From Aquabacter sp040049275 (GTDB taxonomy: Bacteria > Pseudomonadota > Alphaproteobacteria > Rhizobiales > Xanthobacteraceae): a stretch of DNA of 64,000 nt. Both the position numbers and the translations under genes were made by a program. The stretch covers positions 1 to 64,000 of the forward strand of contig NZ_JBDZDT010000008.1 of assembly GCF_040049275.1 (NCBI RefSeq), written 5' to 3'. Positions 1 through 8,275 of the stretch are shown here, in pieces (the first letter of the stretch is position 1; each line of letters starts with the position of its first letter). A model generated the notes under the pieces. The model saw only the letters and a list, made by a program, of their open reading frames with translations. It was not told the DNA's origin and did not search any database.

Positions 1-2
1 CC

Positions 3-473
3 GGTATCGCCGAAGCGAGCCTGTCAGACATCATGGCAGGTGCTGGCCTCACCCATGGCGGCTTCTACAAACACTTCCGAAACCGGGAGCAGCTCATCGC
101 CGAGGCGCTCGTCGCTGCGGGCGAGGCCGCCGCCGAACCGCTTAGCAAGATCCGGAAGGAGAAGAATCTGAACGCCGTCGTGGACAGCTACCTATCAGCA
201 GACCATCGCGACGCGGCCACACCCACCTGTCCGATGGCAGCTCTCGGAAGCGAGGCAGCACGGGCAACAGGCGAGAGCCGCGCGGCAGCGGTGGCCGTGA
301 TCGACGAGATGGTCGAGGTATTGGCCCAGGGCCCGTGCTCTATGGATGGGCGTGGCGAAGCCTTGGTCGACTACGCCACCATGATCGGCACAATCACCTT
401 GGCGCGGATCCTATCGGGGACCCCTCTCTCGGACGAGATTCTGGACCGCGCGAGAAGGCGCCTGCGCCGCTAG
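3..473 (+). CDS. TetR/AcrR-family transcriptional regulator, 5' end outside the window
   Basis: A cytoplasmic DNA-binding regulator of the TetR family. Only about 156 C-terminal codons are present and the start lies before base 1. The frame enters within the helix-turn-helix: the recognition-helix signature THGGFYKHFRNREQL is intact, followed by an all-helical ligand-binding domain with a CPMAALGSEAAR motif that recurs in one TetR subgroup. It ends at TAG 471-473 after an Arg-rich tail. The gene it controls is probably upstream and not visible, so no ligand can be proposed. A tRNA-like fragment separates it from arsR, so I take it as flanking DNA and not part of the arsenic block (inference). 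Confidence 0.88.
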   Translation, partial: GIAEASLSDIMAGAGLTHGGFYKHFRNREQLIAEALVAAGEAAAEPLSKIRKEKNLNAVVDSYLSADHRDAATPTCPMAALGSEAARATGESRAAAVAVIDEMVEVLAQGPCSMDGRGEALVDYATMIGTITLARILSGTPLSDEILDRARRRLRR

Positions 474-530
474 ATCGGCCGGACTGCGTCAACGGCGGAA
501 TTGGTGAGATGCCAGAAACCGGACTTTTTC

Positions 531-558
531 TTTTTTAAAGGTGGAGGGACTCGAACCT
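531..558 (-). repeat. tRNA 3'-end-like fragment, candidate attachment site (left copy)
   Basis: Read on the minus strand it carries GGTTCGAGTCCCTCCACC, the T-loop signature TTCGANTC followed by an acceptor-like tail and a T-rich flank. The T stem pairs at only two of five positions and no tRNA body precedes it, so this is not a working tRNA. A near copy in the same orientation lies at 61520-61545 (two substitutions and one single-base gap over about 26 bases). Such tRNA 3' ends are usual integration sites for genomic islands, but no integrase is seen nearby, so the att interpretation is inference. Confidence 0.4.
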
Positions 559-615
559 GAGACCTCCTCAATCGCAAGCCGAAGCAGCTTGTTTGGTCAT
601 CTATTTCGAAGATTG

Positions 616-663
616 TGGAATTAGGACTTGACGCTCCGCCTCCGCGGCGCCAATCTAATTCCA
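616..663 (+). promoter_or_regulatory. arsR promoter enclosed by a 9-bp inverted repeat (ArsR operator candidate)
   Basis: TGGAATTAG (616-624) and CTAATTCCA (655-663) are perfect inverted repeats. Between them lies a -35-like TTGACG (628-633), and CAATCT (651-656) sits 17 bases further on as a -10-like box. The right arm overlaps the -10 box and ends on the A of the arsR start codon, so a repressor bound here would cover the promoter. The transcript would have almost no leader, and no Shine-Dalgarno sequence is seen. Repeats and spacing are seen directly; binding by ArsR is inferred. Confidence 0.6.
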
Positions 664-983
664 TGAATCTCGAAATAGCATCCCGGCAGCTCGAGGCCCT
701 GGGCAACCCCACCCGCCTCGGCCTCTACCGCACCCTCGTCCGCGCAGGCGAGGCGGGCCTGAGTGTTGGCACCCTTCAGGAGAAGCATGGGATCCCGGCA
801 TCCACGCTTTCCCATCACCTTCGCAGGTTGATTGACATGGGCCTCGTCACCCAGGAACGCCAGGCGACGACCCTCATCTGCCGGGCGCACTATCCCAGCA
901 TGAACGCGCTCGTCGGCTACCTCGTCGATGAATGCTGCGCCGACGTCGGATGCGCCGTTCCATCCGCCGAAACTACTTCCTGA
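663..983 (+). CDS. arsR: ArsR-family arsenite-responsive repressor
   Basis: A winged-helix repressor of 106 residues. The helix-turn-helix covers roughly residues 37-62 (SVGTLQEKHGIPASTLSHHL region) and the wing follows. Three cysteines near the C-terminus, C91, C92 and C97 in ECCADVGC, resemble the CC-x5-C As(III) site known in Acidithiobacillus ferrooxidans ArsR, so the sensor site is probably C-terminal and not in the DNA-binding helix. The ATG at 663 is preferred over the upstream ATG at 615 because it starts at the family's usual N-terminus and sits directly after the promoter-operator. It is followed 7 bp later by an MFS gene and then arsH, with which it probably forms an operon that it autoregulates. 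Confidence 0.9.
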   Translation: MNLEIASRQLEALGNPTRLGLYRTLVRAGEAGLSVGTLQEKHGIPASTLSHHLRRLIDMGLVTQERQATTLICRAHYPSMNALVGYLVDECCADVGCAVPSAETTS

Positions 984-990
984 CCGCCTC

Positions 991-2229
991 ATGGGCGGAC
1001 AAGCAGAAGCGGCCGCTTATAAGCCCCTCAGCGGTCGCAGCCTCTTCATCACCGGCCTTGGCATCGGCCAGGTCTGCTCCTGGGGGTCGCTCTACTATTC
1101 CTTCCCGCTCATCGCCGAGGCGATGGGTCGGGATCTCGGCTGGTCGAAGCCGGAGATGTACGGCGCGGCAACGCTCGGCCTCGTTCTGGCGGGGATCGCG
1201 AGCTACCCGATCGGGAACGCCATCGACCGCGGCCATGGCCGCCTCGTGATGGCCGCCGGCTCGGTGATGGCGGGCTTCCTTCTCCTGGTCTGGTCCCAGG
1301 TCGAGGGACTTCTCGCCTTCTATGTCTGCGTCGCCGGGGTCGGCATCCTCCAGGCGGCCACCCTCTACGAACCTGCGTTCGCGGTGGTGGCGCGACGGAG
1401 CGGAACGCTCGGCGCACGGTCGGGCATCACGGCCCTGACCCTGTGGGGCGGCTTCGCCTCCACCGTGTTCATTCCCCTGGTCCAGTTCCTCCTGGACGGG
1501 TACGGATGGCGCGGAACGCTGATGGTCCTGGCGGCGATCAACCTTGTCCTCTGCGCCGGGGTCTACGCCGCGGTGATCGATCCTGGGGCGGACCATCCCG
1601 AGCATGTGCATGCCAAGGGCGGGCCGTCGGCGGGATGGTCGGTCGTCCGCATGGTAATGCGCCAACCGGCATTCTGGGCGCTCGCCGTCGCGTTCACCGC
1701 CTACTCCGGGACATTTTCGGCCTTCACCTTCCACCTGTACCCGCTGCTCGTCGAGCGAGGCTTCGATACCGGAAGCGTCGTGTCGACCATGGCGATCATC
1801 GGTCCCGCTCAGGTGGCGGGACGGATCGCCATCTGGGCGTTCGCTCCCAAGGCCTCCGTGCGCCTTATCGGATGCTGCGTGGTGCTGGCGTTTCCCCTGG
1901 CCCTCATCGCCTTGGAGGCAGCTCCGCCGAGTTTCGCCCTCGTAGCGTGCGTCGCGGCCCTGTACGGGGGTGCGAACGGCATCATGACCATCGTCCGGGG
2001 CCTTGCCGTGCCGGAGATGGTGACGCGGGAGGCCTATGGTGCCGTCAACGGTGTCTTGGCCGCTCCTGCGACCGTCTCCAGGGCGATTGCGCCGGTGGGA
2101 GCAGCCGCGCTCTGGGCGTGGGGCGGCTCCTACGATCCGGTCCTCCTGGCTGCCATCGCAGGCGCCCTCATCCTCGTCGCCGGTTTCTGGACGGCGGCGA
2201 TCCTGTCGACCCGCACCAATCCCTCTTGA
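991..2229 (+). CDS. MFS transporter, probable arsenical exporter (possibly ArsK-like)
   Basis: A 412-residue inner-membrane carrier with about 12 hydrophobic segments and typical MFS features, including the loop IDRGHGR after helix 2. It lies 7 bp downstream of arsR and upstream of arsH, so it is likely derepressed by trivalent arsenicals. MFS exporters in this position in rhizobia include ArsK, which extrudes As(III), Sb(III) and methylarsenite; assignment to that exact subfamily is inference from context. The start at ATG 991 is chosen because an in-frame ATG at 928 would overlap arsR by 56 bases and add a non-hydrophobic Pro-rich leader. No clear ribosome binding site is seen before either start. 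Confidence 0.8.
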   Translation: MGGQAEAAAYKPLSGRSLFITGLGIGQVCSWGSLYYSFPLIAEAMGRDLGWSKPEMYGAATLGLVLAGIASYPIGNAIDRGHGRLVMAAGSVMAGFLLLVWSQVEGLLAFYVCVAGVGILQAATLYEPAFAVVARRSGTLGARSGITALTLWGGFASTVFIPLVQFLLDGYGWRGTLMVLAAINLVLCAGVYAAVIDPGADHPEHVHAKGGPSAGWSVVRMVMRQPAFWALAVAFTAYSGTFSAFTFHLYPLLVERGFDTGSVVSTMAIIGPAQVAGRIAIWAFAPKASVRLIGCCVVLAFPLALIALEAAPPSFALVACVAALYGGANGIMTIVRGLAVPEMVTREAYGAVNGVLAAPATVSRAIAPVGAAALWAWGGSYDPVLLAAIAGALILVAGFWTAAILSTRTNPS

Positions 2230-2246
2230 GTTCCACGGACACCATT

Positions 2247-2993
2247 ATGCACGACGCTCCTTTCGATCCGGACCTCCCTGCTCTTGAAGGGCACCACCTG
2301 GACCTGCCGGATCTTCCCAAGCTTGAGCCCCGCACCGTCTCCACCCATCGGCCGCGCATCCTGCTTCTCTTCGGCTCCCTGCGCGAACGTTCCTACAGCC
2401 GGCTCCTGACCGAGGAAGCCGCCCGCCTTCTCGACCGCATGGGCGCCGAAACGCGGATCTTCGATCCGCGCGGCCTGCCGCTTCCGGATAGCGTTCCGGC
2501 CGATCATCCGAAGGTGCAGGAACTGCGGTCCCTGTCCGCATGGTCCGAGGGACAGGTGTGGTGCAGCCCGGAGCGGCACGGCACGATCAGCGGCGTGTTC
2601 AAGAGCCAGATCGACTGGATCCCGCTCGAGATCGGCGGAATCCGTCCGACCCAGGGCCGCACGCTGGCGGTGATGCAGGTGTCCGGCGGGTCGCAGTCCT
2701 TCAACGCCGTCAACGCCCTCCGGGTACTCGGGCGCTGGATGCGCATGGTCACGATCCCGAACCAGTCATCAGTGGCGAAGGCCTATCAGGAATTCGACGA
2801 GGCGGGCCGGATGAAGCCTTCTCCCTATTACGACCGGATCGTGGACGTCATGGAGGAGCTCATGAAGTTCACCCTCCTGGTCCGCGACCGGTCGGACTAC
2901 CTGGTGGATCGCTACTCCGAACGGAGGGTGCAGGCGGAGGAGCATCGGAAATCCGTCGCGGCCAGCCTGGCGGATGCCACCGGCCGGACCTGA
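2247..2993 (+). CDS. arsH: ArsH, NADPH-dependent FMN oxidoreductase / organoarsenical oxidase
   Basis: A cytoplasmic flavodoxin-like flavoprotein of 248 residues, the usual ArsH length. ArsH oxidises trivalent organoarsenicals such as methylarsenite to the less toxic pentavalent forms using NADPH/FMN. The phosphate-binding loop GSLRERSYSR follows the first beta strand, and the ArsH-typical SPERHGTISGVFKSQIDWIP block (the region contacting flavin and partner subunits) is complete. The C-terminal charged tail (DRYSERR region) is also family-typical. It lies 17 bp after the MFS gene on the same strand and is probably the last gene of the arsR operon. The ATG at 2247 is the natural family start. 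Confidence 0.95.
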   Translation: MHDAPFDPDLPALEGHHLDLPDLPKLEPRTVSTHRPRILLLFGSLRERSYSRLLTEEAARLLDRMGAETRIFDPRGLPLPDSVPADHPKVQELRSLSAWSEGQVWCSPERHGTISGVFKSQIDWIPLEIGGIRPTQGRTLAVMQVSGGSQSFNAVNALRVLGRWMRMVTIPNQSSVAKAYQEFDEAGRMKPSPYYDRIVDVMEELMKFTLLVRDRSDYLVDRYSERRVQAEEHRKSVAASLADATGRT

Positions 2994-3083
2994 TCCGGAA
3001 TGTCCGCTGTCATGAGTCGATAGGTTCCGATATATTGAAATGATGCCAAGGTGCCGTCCGTTCGCGGCAGCGAAGCCAACAAT

Positions 3084-3104
3084 TTCCGTGCGACCGACAC
3101 GGAA
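3084..3104. promoter_or_regulatory. Inverted repeat TTCCGTG-N7-CACGGAA upstream of aioX
   Basis: A perfect 7-bp inverted repeat with a 7-base spacer in the 185-bp gap between arsH and aioX, about 75 bp before the aioX start. No T-run follows, so an operator or a weak hairpin is more likely than an intrinsic terminator. The gap also holds TCGATA-N10-TATTGA (3019-3040), a degenerate palindrome. Neither regulator is identified. Confidence 0.35.
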
Positions 3105-3178
3105 GGTGTAGCGCAATCCGGCACCGACTTCCGGAGTTCGAATGCGCTGCATCGAGAACTAGAGTGGGAAGGATGCGG

Positions 3179-4057
3179 ATGGGCACGGGAGCGCTCAATC
3201 GGCGTTCCGCCATGATCGCGACGGCGGGATTGTTCCTGTCCTGCTCAGGCCTCGCGCGCGCCCATGAGATCGTTCCGGAACGAGGTCTGCGCTTCGGACT
3301 GACCCCGGTGTTCCTCACGTCGGACCTGGAACTGCTCGGACGGCTTCAGGCCTATCTCCAGCGTGCGACGGGCACGCAGGTCTCACTCATCACGCGCCGC
3401 ACCTACCAGGAAATCACGGCTCTCCTCATCTCCCGCCAGCTCGATGCCGCCTGGATCTGTGGCTATCCGTTCGTCGTCCATCGCCGGGACCTCCAGCTCG
3501 TGGCGGTTCCCGTGTGGCGCGGAAAGCCTCTCTACCAGTCATATCTGATCGTCGATCGGGACCGTCCGGCGGAAGGCTTGATGGACCTGCGTGGTGACAT
3601 CCACGCCTTTTCGGACCCCGACTCCAATTCCGGCTTCCTGGTCACCCGCGCCGCCCTGGCTGAACACGGTCTCAAGCCCGACACCTTCTTCAGCCGGACC
3701 TTCTACACCTATGGCCACCGCAACGTGATCCGCGCCGTGGCTTCGGGGCTCGCCGCATCCGGTTCGGTGGACGGCTATGTCTACGACGTGGTCGCGGAGC
3801 TGGAGCCGAGCCTCACGGTGTCGACCCGTATCCTTCACGCTTCGGAGCCGCTCGGATTCCCGCCGATCGCGGCGCCCCGCGTCCCCGTGGACGCCGGCCG
3901 GCTCACGGCCCTGACGGATGCCCTCCTGCGGATGGGAGAGGACCCGGAAGGGCGCGCCGCTCTCCGGATGCTTCGCCTCGACGGCTTCGCGGCCGAGGAT
4001 GCTTCCCTGTTCGACGGCATCGCCGCGAAGGCGGCGCTGGTCGCGGCCTCGGGGTGA
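3179..4057 (+). CDS. aioX: AioX, periplasmic arsenite-binding protein of the AioXSR sensory system
   Basis: A secreted phosphonate-binding-like protein (PhnD fold) of about 292 residues that presents As(III) to the sensor kinase AioS. A signal peptide is visible (basic start, hydrophobic core MIATAGLFLSCSGLARA, cleavage probably after ARA). Counting from the first in-frame GTG at 3164, a Cys at position 99 in WICGYPF matches the single conserved Cys known to bind arsenite in Agrobacterium AioX (Cys108). Of the in-frame starts GTG 3164, ATG 3173 and ATG 3179, I prefer 3179 because GGGAAGG lies 6 bases before it. It overlaps aioS by 4 bp, which fits the conserved aioXSR order. Confidence 0.9.
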   Translation: MGTGALNRRSAMIATAGLFLSCSGLARAHEIVPERGLRFGLTPVFLTSDLELLGRLQAYLQRATGTQVSLITRRTYQEITALLISRQLDAAWICGYPFVVHRRDLQLVAVPVWRGKPLYQSYLIVDRDRPAEGLMDLRGDIHAFSDPDSNSGFLVTRAALAEHGLKPDTFFSRTFYTYGHRNVIRAVASGLAASGSVDGYVYDVVAELEPSLTVSTRILHASEPLGFPPIAAPRVPVDAGRLTALTDALLRMGEDPEGRAALRMLRLDGFAAEDASLFDGIAAKAALVAASG

Positions 4058-5511
4058 CTACGATGCGCCTCGATCCGCGAACCTGGCCGATCGCCGCCAA
4101 GGTCCCGCTCGCGGTCGCGGTGCTGATGATGCTGGTCGGCCTCGTGCTGTCCGAGCGGGTCCTGGCGCGCCTCAACGAGACCCAGGAGATGCATGTCCGG
4201 GATCTGGCGCAGAGCTACCTGGACATCCTCTCCACCGGCATCACGGAATCGGTCCTTCGCGAAGACACCTGGGAGGTCTTCGACGCCATCACACGTGCCC
4301 AGGACCTCAGCAAGAGCCTTCGCGCGACGGAGGCGATCGTAACCAACGCGACAGGGCACGTCATTGCCGCGTCGAACCCCAGGCAGCACCCCGTCGGGTC
4401 CCTCGTCGAGGTTCCCAACGGCGGAAGTTCGGGCACGCAGCCCTTTCGCTTCGAAGCGGGCGCCGACGTCGCCAACGCAACCCGCGTCCTCGCCTATCCC
4501 GGGCGCGTGGTCGGGGTGATCCATGCCGCGTTCGATACCAGCCACCTGGCCGTGGAAAGGCGCGAGGTGCTCACCGCACTGATCGTGACGAACGGCATCC
4601 TGACATTGATCCTCGCCGCGGCCGGATGGATCCTGGTGACGCGGATGATGGCGCCGATCAGGGTCCTCTCCAGGCACCTCGGCGCGGCGAAGGAGGGATA
4701 CGCGACGCCCGTCCCGGAAGCCACGATCGCGCGCAGCGGCGACGAGTTCAGGCACCTGTTCGGATCCTACAATGCACTCGTCAAGTCCATGCACGAGCGC
4801 GAGGACCTCGCGAGGAAGCTCTTCGACGAGCAGCGCCTCGGCAGCCTCGGCCGTCTCGCGTCGGCCCTGGCGCACGAGATCAACAATCCCCTGGGCGGCC
4901 TCTTCAACGCCATGGCCACCCTGAAGACGCACGGGCAGTATGCCGCCGTGCGCAACAACGCACTCGGGCTGCTGGAGAGAGGGCTCGTTGGCATCCGTGA
5001 CGTCGTCCGGACCACCCTGGCGGTGCACCGCCAGGAAATAGCCGGGCGTTCGATCTCGGCCAAGGACATCGCCGACCTGCGCCTTCTCATCGTCGCGGAG
5101 GCACGGCGCAAGTCGGTCACTGTCGCGATCAGGAACAGCGTCGATCAGGATATCCCCCTGCCCAGCACCCAGATCCGGCAAGCCCTCCTGAACCTTCTCC
5201 TGAACGCGGTCGCGGCGGCGCCGCCCGGGTCCGAGGTCAAGCTGGAGGCCGTGCGGCACGCCGATGTCCTCGTCCTGGTGGTCACGGACCGCGGCGACGG
5301 CATTCCGGCGACAGGGATCGACATTCTCACCGGCGACGACGCTTCGCCTCCTTTGCGGGCCGGCGGCGGCCTTGGCCTTTGGACGACCCGCCGGATCGTG
5401 GACGAACTGCATGGGCGGATCGAGGTGTCGCAGCCGAGCCAGGGTGGGACCGTCATCAGGATCACCGTTCCCATCGAGAAGCCGATCGAGGAGCTGCCCC
5501 ATGTCGCTTGA
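4054..5511 (+). CDS. aioS: AioS, membrane sensor histidine kinase for arsenite
   Basis: A 485-residue inner-membrane kinase. It begins with a transmembrane helix (about residues 14-33), then a periplasmic sensor region that would contact AioX, a second helix (about 172-190), a HAMP-like linker, and the kinase core. The phospho-accepting His is H274 in the H-box AHEINNP; the N-box (LLNLLLNAVAAAP), G1 (DRGDGIP) and G2 (GGGLGLWTTRRIVDELHG) are all present, so it should be active. The start is GTG 4054, giving a GTGA overlap with the aioX stop; ATG 4063 is an alternative. It overlaps aioR by 11 bp, so the three genes are translationally coupled. Confidence 0.93.
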   Translation: MTTMRLDPRTWPIAAKVPLAVAVLMMLVGLVLSERVLARLNETQEMHVRDLAQSYLDILSTGITESVLREDTWEVFDAITRAQDLSKSLRATEAIVTNATGHVIAASNPRQHPVGSLVEVPNGGSSGTQPFRFEAGADVANATRVLAYPGRVVGVIHAAFDTSHLAVERREVLTALIVTNGILTLILAAAGWILVTRMMAPIRVLSRHLGAAKEGYATPVPEATIARSGDEFRHLFGSYNALVKSMHEREDLARKLFDEQRLGSLGRLASALAHEINNPLGGLFNAMATLKTHGQYAAVRNNALGLLERGLVGIRDVVRTTLAVHRQEIAGRSISAKDIADLRLLIVAEARRKSVTVAIRNSVDQDIPLPSTQIRQALLNLLLNAVAAAPPGSEVKLEAVRHADVLVLVVTDRGDGIPATGIDILTGDDASPPLRAGGGLGLWTTRRIVDELHGRIEVSQPSQGGTVIRITVPIEKPIEELPHVA

Positions 5512-6820
5512 AAACTGCGTCGTCGGCATCGTTGAGGACGATCCCATCATGGGGGAGAGCCTCGTCCAGCGCCTCACGCTCGAAGGCATGACCGTGAAAT
5601 GGTGGCAGAGCGGGGCAGAGGCGGTCCGTGACATCCAGGGCACCCGCTTCGGCGCCATCGTCTGCGATATCCGCCTGCCGGATGTGAGCGGCGAGGCGGT
5701 GTTCCGCGAGGCCGCCAAGGGCCCCGATGCGCCGCCCTTCCTGTTCGTGACCGCGTTCGGGGACATCGATCAGGCCGTGAGCCTCATGCGGGCGGGGGCA
5801 GGGGACTACGTGACGAAGCCGTTCGAGATGGACGATTTCCTGATGCGGCTGTCCGATCTCGTCCGTCACCGAAGGGACGAAGCGGCCGGGGTCCTCGGCA
5901 TCTCGCCGGCCATCAAGGAAGTGGAACGCATGCTCCGGCGGGTGGCCCGCCTCCCGTCGAGCCTCCTGATCACCGGCGAGACCGGAAGCGGCAAGGAAGT
6001 GGCCGCACGGTTCGTCCATGCGGCATCCGCTGCGGCGGTATCGCCCTTCATGGCCGTCAACTGCGCGGCCATCCCGGCGGACCTGCTCGAGAGCGAACTT
6101 TTCGGGCACGAGAAGGGCGCCTTCACGGGAGCTGCGATGCGCCATCTCGGCTATGCAGAGCGGACCGGCGACGGAACCTTGTTCCTCGATGAGATCGGGG
6201 AGATGCGTCCCGAGCTCCAGACCAAGCTCCTCCGCTTAATTGAGGAGCGGGCCTTCCACCGCGTTGGCGGGGAGAAGCCGATCCCATTCCGCGGGCGCCT
6301 GCTAACCGCGACCAACGGCGATCTGGAGAAGCTGGTAGCGTCGGGACGTTTCCGGCAGGACCTACTCTATCGCATCAACGTCGTCTCGGTCCGGATGCCT
6401 GCGCTGCGGGAGCGGCCGGAGGACATTCCCTGGTTGATGGAGCGGTTCTTCGAGGAGTTCTCCGATCGCGGTGAAGGATCGTTGAAGGGGATCGGCGCGC
6501 TCGCGGAGGAAGCCGCCCTCGCGCATTCCTGGCCCGGCAACGTCCGTGAGCTTCGAAACAGAATGGAACGCGGTATGGGCCTCGCCCTCGGGGATTGGTT
6601 GATGCCGGGCGACCTCTTCCCCGAGATGCTCCATGTGTCGGGCACGGCGGAACGTCTCGGATCTCTGGAGGACGCGCGTCTCGACGCGGAAAGGCGTCAT
6701 ATTCTACGCGCGCTGGCAGCGACAAATGGTGAAATCAACGCCGCGGCAAAGCTTCTCGAGGTGGGCCGTACGACGCTGTGGGAGAAAATGCGCCGCCTAG
6801 GGTTGAATCTCGGGCACTAG
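5501..6820 (+). CDS. aioR: AioR, sigma-54-dependent response regulator activating arsenite oxidase genes
   Basis: A 439-residue NtrC-type activator. The receiver domain has the phosphorylated Asp D56 (CDIRLPD) and the conserved K106. The AAA+ domain carries Walker A GETGSGKE (159-166) and the sigma-54-contacting loop GAFTGA (206-211), so it should open sigma-54 promoters. A Fis-type helix-turn-helix (EINAAAKLLEVGRTTLWEKM region) is at the C-terminus. Phosphorylated by AioS, it would drive aioBA; the sequence before aioB supplies both the sigma-54 promoter and palindromic upstream sites. The ATG at 5501 overlaps the end of aioS. It ends 8 bp before the stop of the convergent dapE gene. Confidence 0.95.
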   Translation: MSLENCVVGIVEDDPIMGESLVQRLTLEGMTVKWWQSGAEAVRDIQGTRFGAIVCDIRLPDVSGEAVFREAAKGPDAPPFLFVTAFGDIDQAVSLMRAGAGDYVTKPFEMDDFLMRLSDLVRHRRDEAAGVLGISPAIKEVERMLRRVARLPSSLLITGETGSGKEVAARFVHAASAAAVSPFMAVNCAAIPADLLESELFGHEKGAFTGAAMRHLGYAERTGDGTLFLDEIGEMRPELQTKLLRLIEERAFHRVGGEKPIPFRGRLLTATNGDLEKLVASGRFRQDLLYRINVVSVRMPALRERPEDIPWLMERFFEEFSDRGEGSLKGIGALAEEAALAHSWPGNVRELRNRMERGMGLALGDWLMPGDLFPEMLHVSGTAERLGSLEDARLDAERRHILRALAATNGEINAAAKLLEVGRTTLWEKMRRLGLNLGH

Positions 6821-6828
6821 CGGAGCAC

Positions 6829-8025
6829 TCACGCGAACCGCTCGAAATACAGCGCAATGATCCGCCCATAGATCCGGGCGAGGTCTTCGATGTCGGAAAT
6901 CGGCGTCGCCTCGTTCACCGCGTGCAGGGTCCGGCTGACAAGGCCGAATTCCACCACGGGACAGATGTCCTTGATGAAACGCGCGTCCGAAGTGCCGCCG
7001 GATGTGGACGTCTCCGGCTGACGCCCGGTTTCCTCGGCGACCGCCGCCCGCACGAGATCCACGAACGGGCCCGGAGCGGTCAGGAAGCTCTCGCTCGCGT
7101 CGTTCCGGAAAGCGAGCGTGTAGGGGACACCTGCGCCATCCAGGCGGCTGGTGATCTCGGCCTTGAGGCCTGCAAGGGTGAAGCGGTCGTTGAAGCGCAC
7201 GTTGAATAAGGCGCGTGCCTGAGCGGGAATGACGTTGGAGGCGGAATTGCCCACGTCGATGGAAACGACCTCCAGGTTGGACGGTTGGAAAAACTCGGAT
7301 CCCTGGTCGAGGGGTGCCGTCGTCAGGGCGCCGAGCAGGTTCAGGAGAAGGGGGATGGGGTTGTCGGCAAGCTCGGGGTAGGCGACATGGCCCTGCTTGC
7401 CGTTGACGGTCAGCAGCCCGGAGAGGGAGCCGCGACGGCCAATCTTGATCGCATCACCAAGTGCTTGAGGGTTGGTGGGCTCGCCGAGCACGCAGTGGTC
7501 GACCTGTTCACCACGCGCCTTCAGCCATTCAACCACTTTCACCGTACCGTCGACGTTCAGGCCCTCCTCATCGCCGGTAATCAGGAAGGAGATGCTGCCC
7601 TTCCGCGGCGCACCGTGCCGAATGGCTGCGGCGAGGGCGGCAGCCAACCCGCCTTTCATGTCGACCGCCCCGCGCCCGTAGAGCACGCCGTCGGCGATTT
7701 CTCCCGCGAACGGCCCGTAGTTCCACAATGCAACGTCGCCGGGAGGCACCACATCCAAATGCCCGGCGAAGCAAAGGTTGGGATGCGACGTGCCAATGCG
7801 GGCATAGAGGTTGGGGATGGCGGGCCCGCCGGTGTCGAAAACCAAACGCTCCACCTGATAGCCGGCGCCTTCGAGAACGTGGGCTACGAGGTCGACGGCG
7901 CCGTGCGCGTGCGGTGTTACGGACGGCTCGCGGATGAGGGCTTGGGCCAGCGCGACGGGTTCGCGCGGATCGGGAAAGGTGGGTAATGCGTCCGGGGCTA
8001 TGGTCATGACGTTGACGTCTCGCAA
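6829..8025 (-). CDS. dapE: Succinyl-diaminopimelate desuccinylase
   Basis: A cytoplasmic M20-family metallohydrolase of 398 residues that hydrolyses N-succinyl-LL-diaminopimelate in lysine and cell-wall precursor synthesis. Metal and catalytic signatures are present: AGHLDVVPPGD, YGRGAVDMKGG, the catalytic DEEG and the EPTN loop. The start taken is TTG 8025, because AGGAAGAG lies about 5 bases upstream; ATG 8007 has no ribosome binding site. It is a housekeeping gene lying convergently between aioR and aioB, an unusual place, and could be a second copy carried with the aio block. Its promoter shares the 250-bp divergent gap with aioB. No dap neighbours are present. Confidence 0.9.
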   Translation of the reverse strand: MRDVNVMTIAPDALPTFPDPREPVALAQALIREPSVTPHAHGAVDLVAHVLEGAGYQVERLVFDTGGPAIPNLYARIGTSHPNLCFAGHLDVVPPGDVALWNYGPFAGEIADGVLYGRGAVDMKGGLAAALAAAIRHGAPRKGSISFLITGDEEGLNVDGTVKVVEWLKARGEQVDHCVLGEPTNPQALGDAIKIGRRGSLSGLLTVNGKQGHVAYPELADNPIPLLLNLLGALTTAPLDQGSEFFQPSNLEVVSIDVGNSASNVIPAQARALFNVRFNDRFTLAGLKAEITSRLDGAGVPYTLAFRNDASESFLTAPGPFVDLVRAAVAEETGRQPETSTSGGTSDARFIKDICPVVEFGLVSRTLHAVNEATPISDIEDLARIYGRIIALYFERFA

Positions 8026-8105
8026 AAGCTCTTCCTAGAGCAAAATCACCTTAGATGAAGTCATAGGTTCCATCGAAGGCGACCGCCCGTTTCGTAGTGT
8101 TTGGA

Positions 8106-8146
8106 GTTCCGAACCATGGCGGTCCAGCGCGTTCGGATTTTCGAAC
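8106..8146. promoter_or_regulatory. Candidate AioR upstream activating sites (two GTTC...GAAC palindromes)
   Basis: GTTCCGAAC (8106-8114) and GTTCGGATTTTCGAAC (8131-8146) are two palindromes with the same outer bases, centred about 28 bp apart, just under three helical turns. The second fits GTTCG-N6-CGAAC exactly, a form I recall from memory as proposed for AioR in Agrobacterium. They lie about 90-130 bp upstream of the transcription start predicted from the sigma-54 promoter, the usual distance for activators of this class. Sequence and spacing are seen; AioR binding is inferred. Confidence 0.65.
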
Positions 8147-8210
8147 ATCGCGCTGTTGCCGTCCCCATAACGCATCATGTAAGTCACTGGAAAATAACGG
8201 GATTATCGTC

Positions 8211-8226
8211 TGGCCCGCCTCCTGCA
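8211..8226 (+). promoter_or_regulatory. Sigma-54 (-24/-12) promoter of aioBA
   Basis: TGGCCCGCCTCCTGCA matches the sigma-54 consensus: GG of the -24 box and GC of the -12 box are separated by exactly 10 bases. Transcription should begin near 8236, leaving a leader of about 40 bases with GGGAGGG before the aioB ATG. The presence of a sigma-54 activator (AioR) nearby supports it. Confidence 0.82.
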
Positions 8227-8275
8227 TCGCCCATCTCACCCACGAAGATGGGCCGACGTTTGGGAGGGAGCCAGC

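Noticed and set aside
1443..2246. Upstream extension of the arsH frame
   Set aside because: Overlaps the MFS gene in another frame and has a Gly/Arg-rich nonsense composition; arsH starts at ATG 2247.
3835..5766. A 643-codon minus-strand reading frame
   Set aside because: It is antisense to aioX, aioS and aioR and has no recognisable protein features; in GC-rich DNA long antisense frames are expected.
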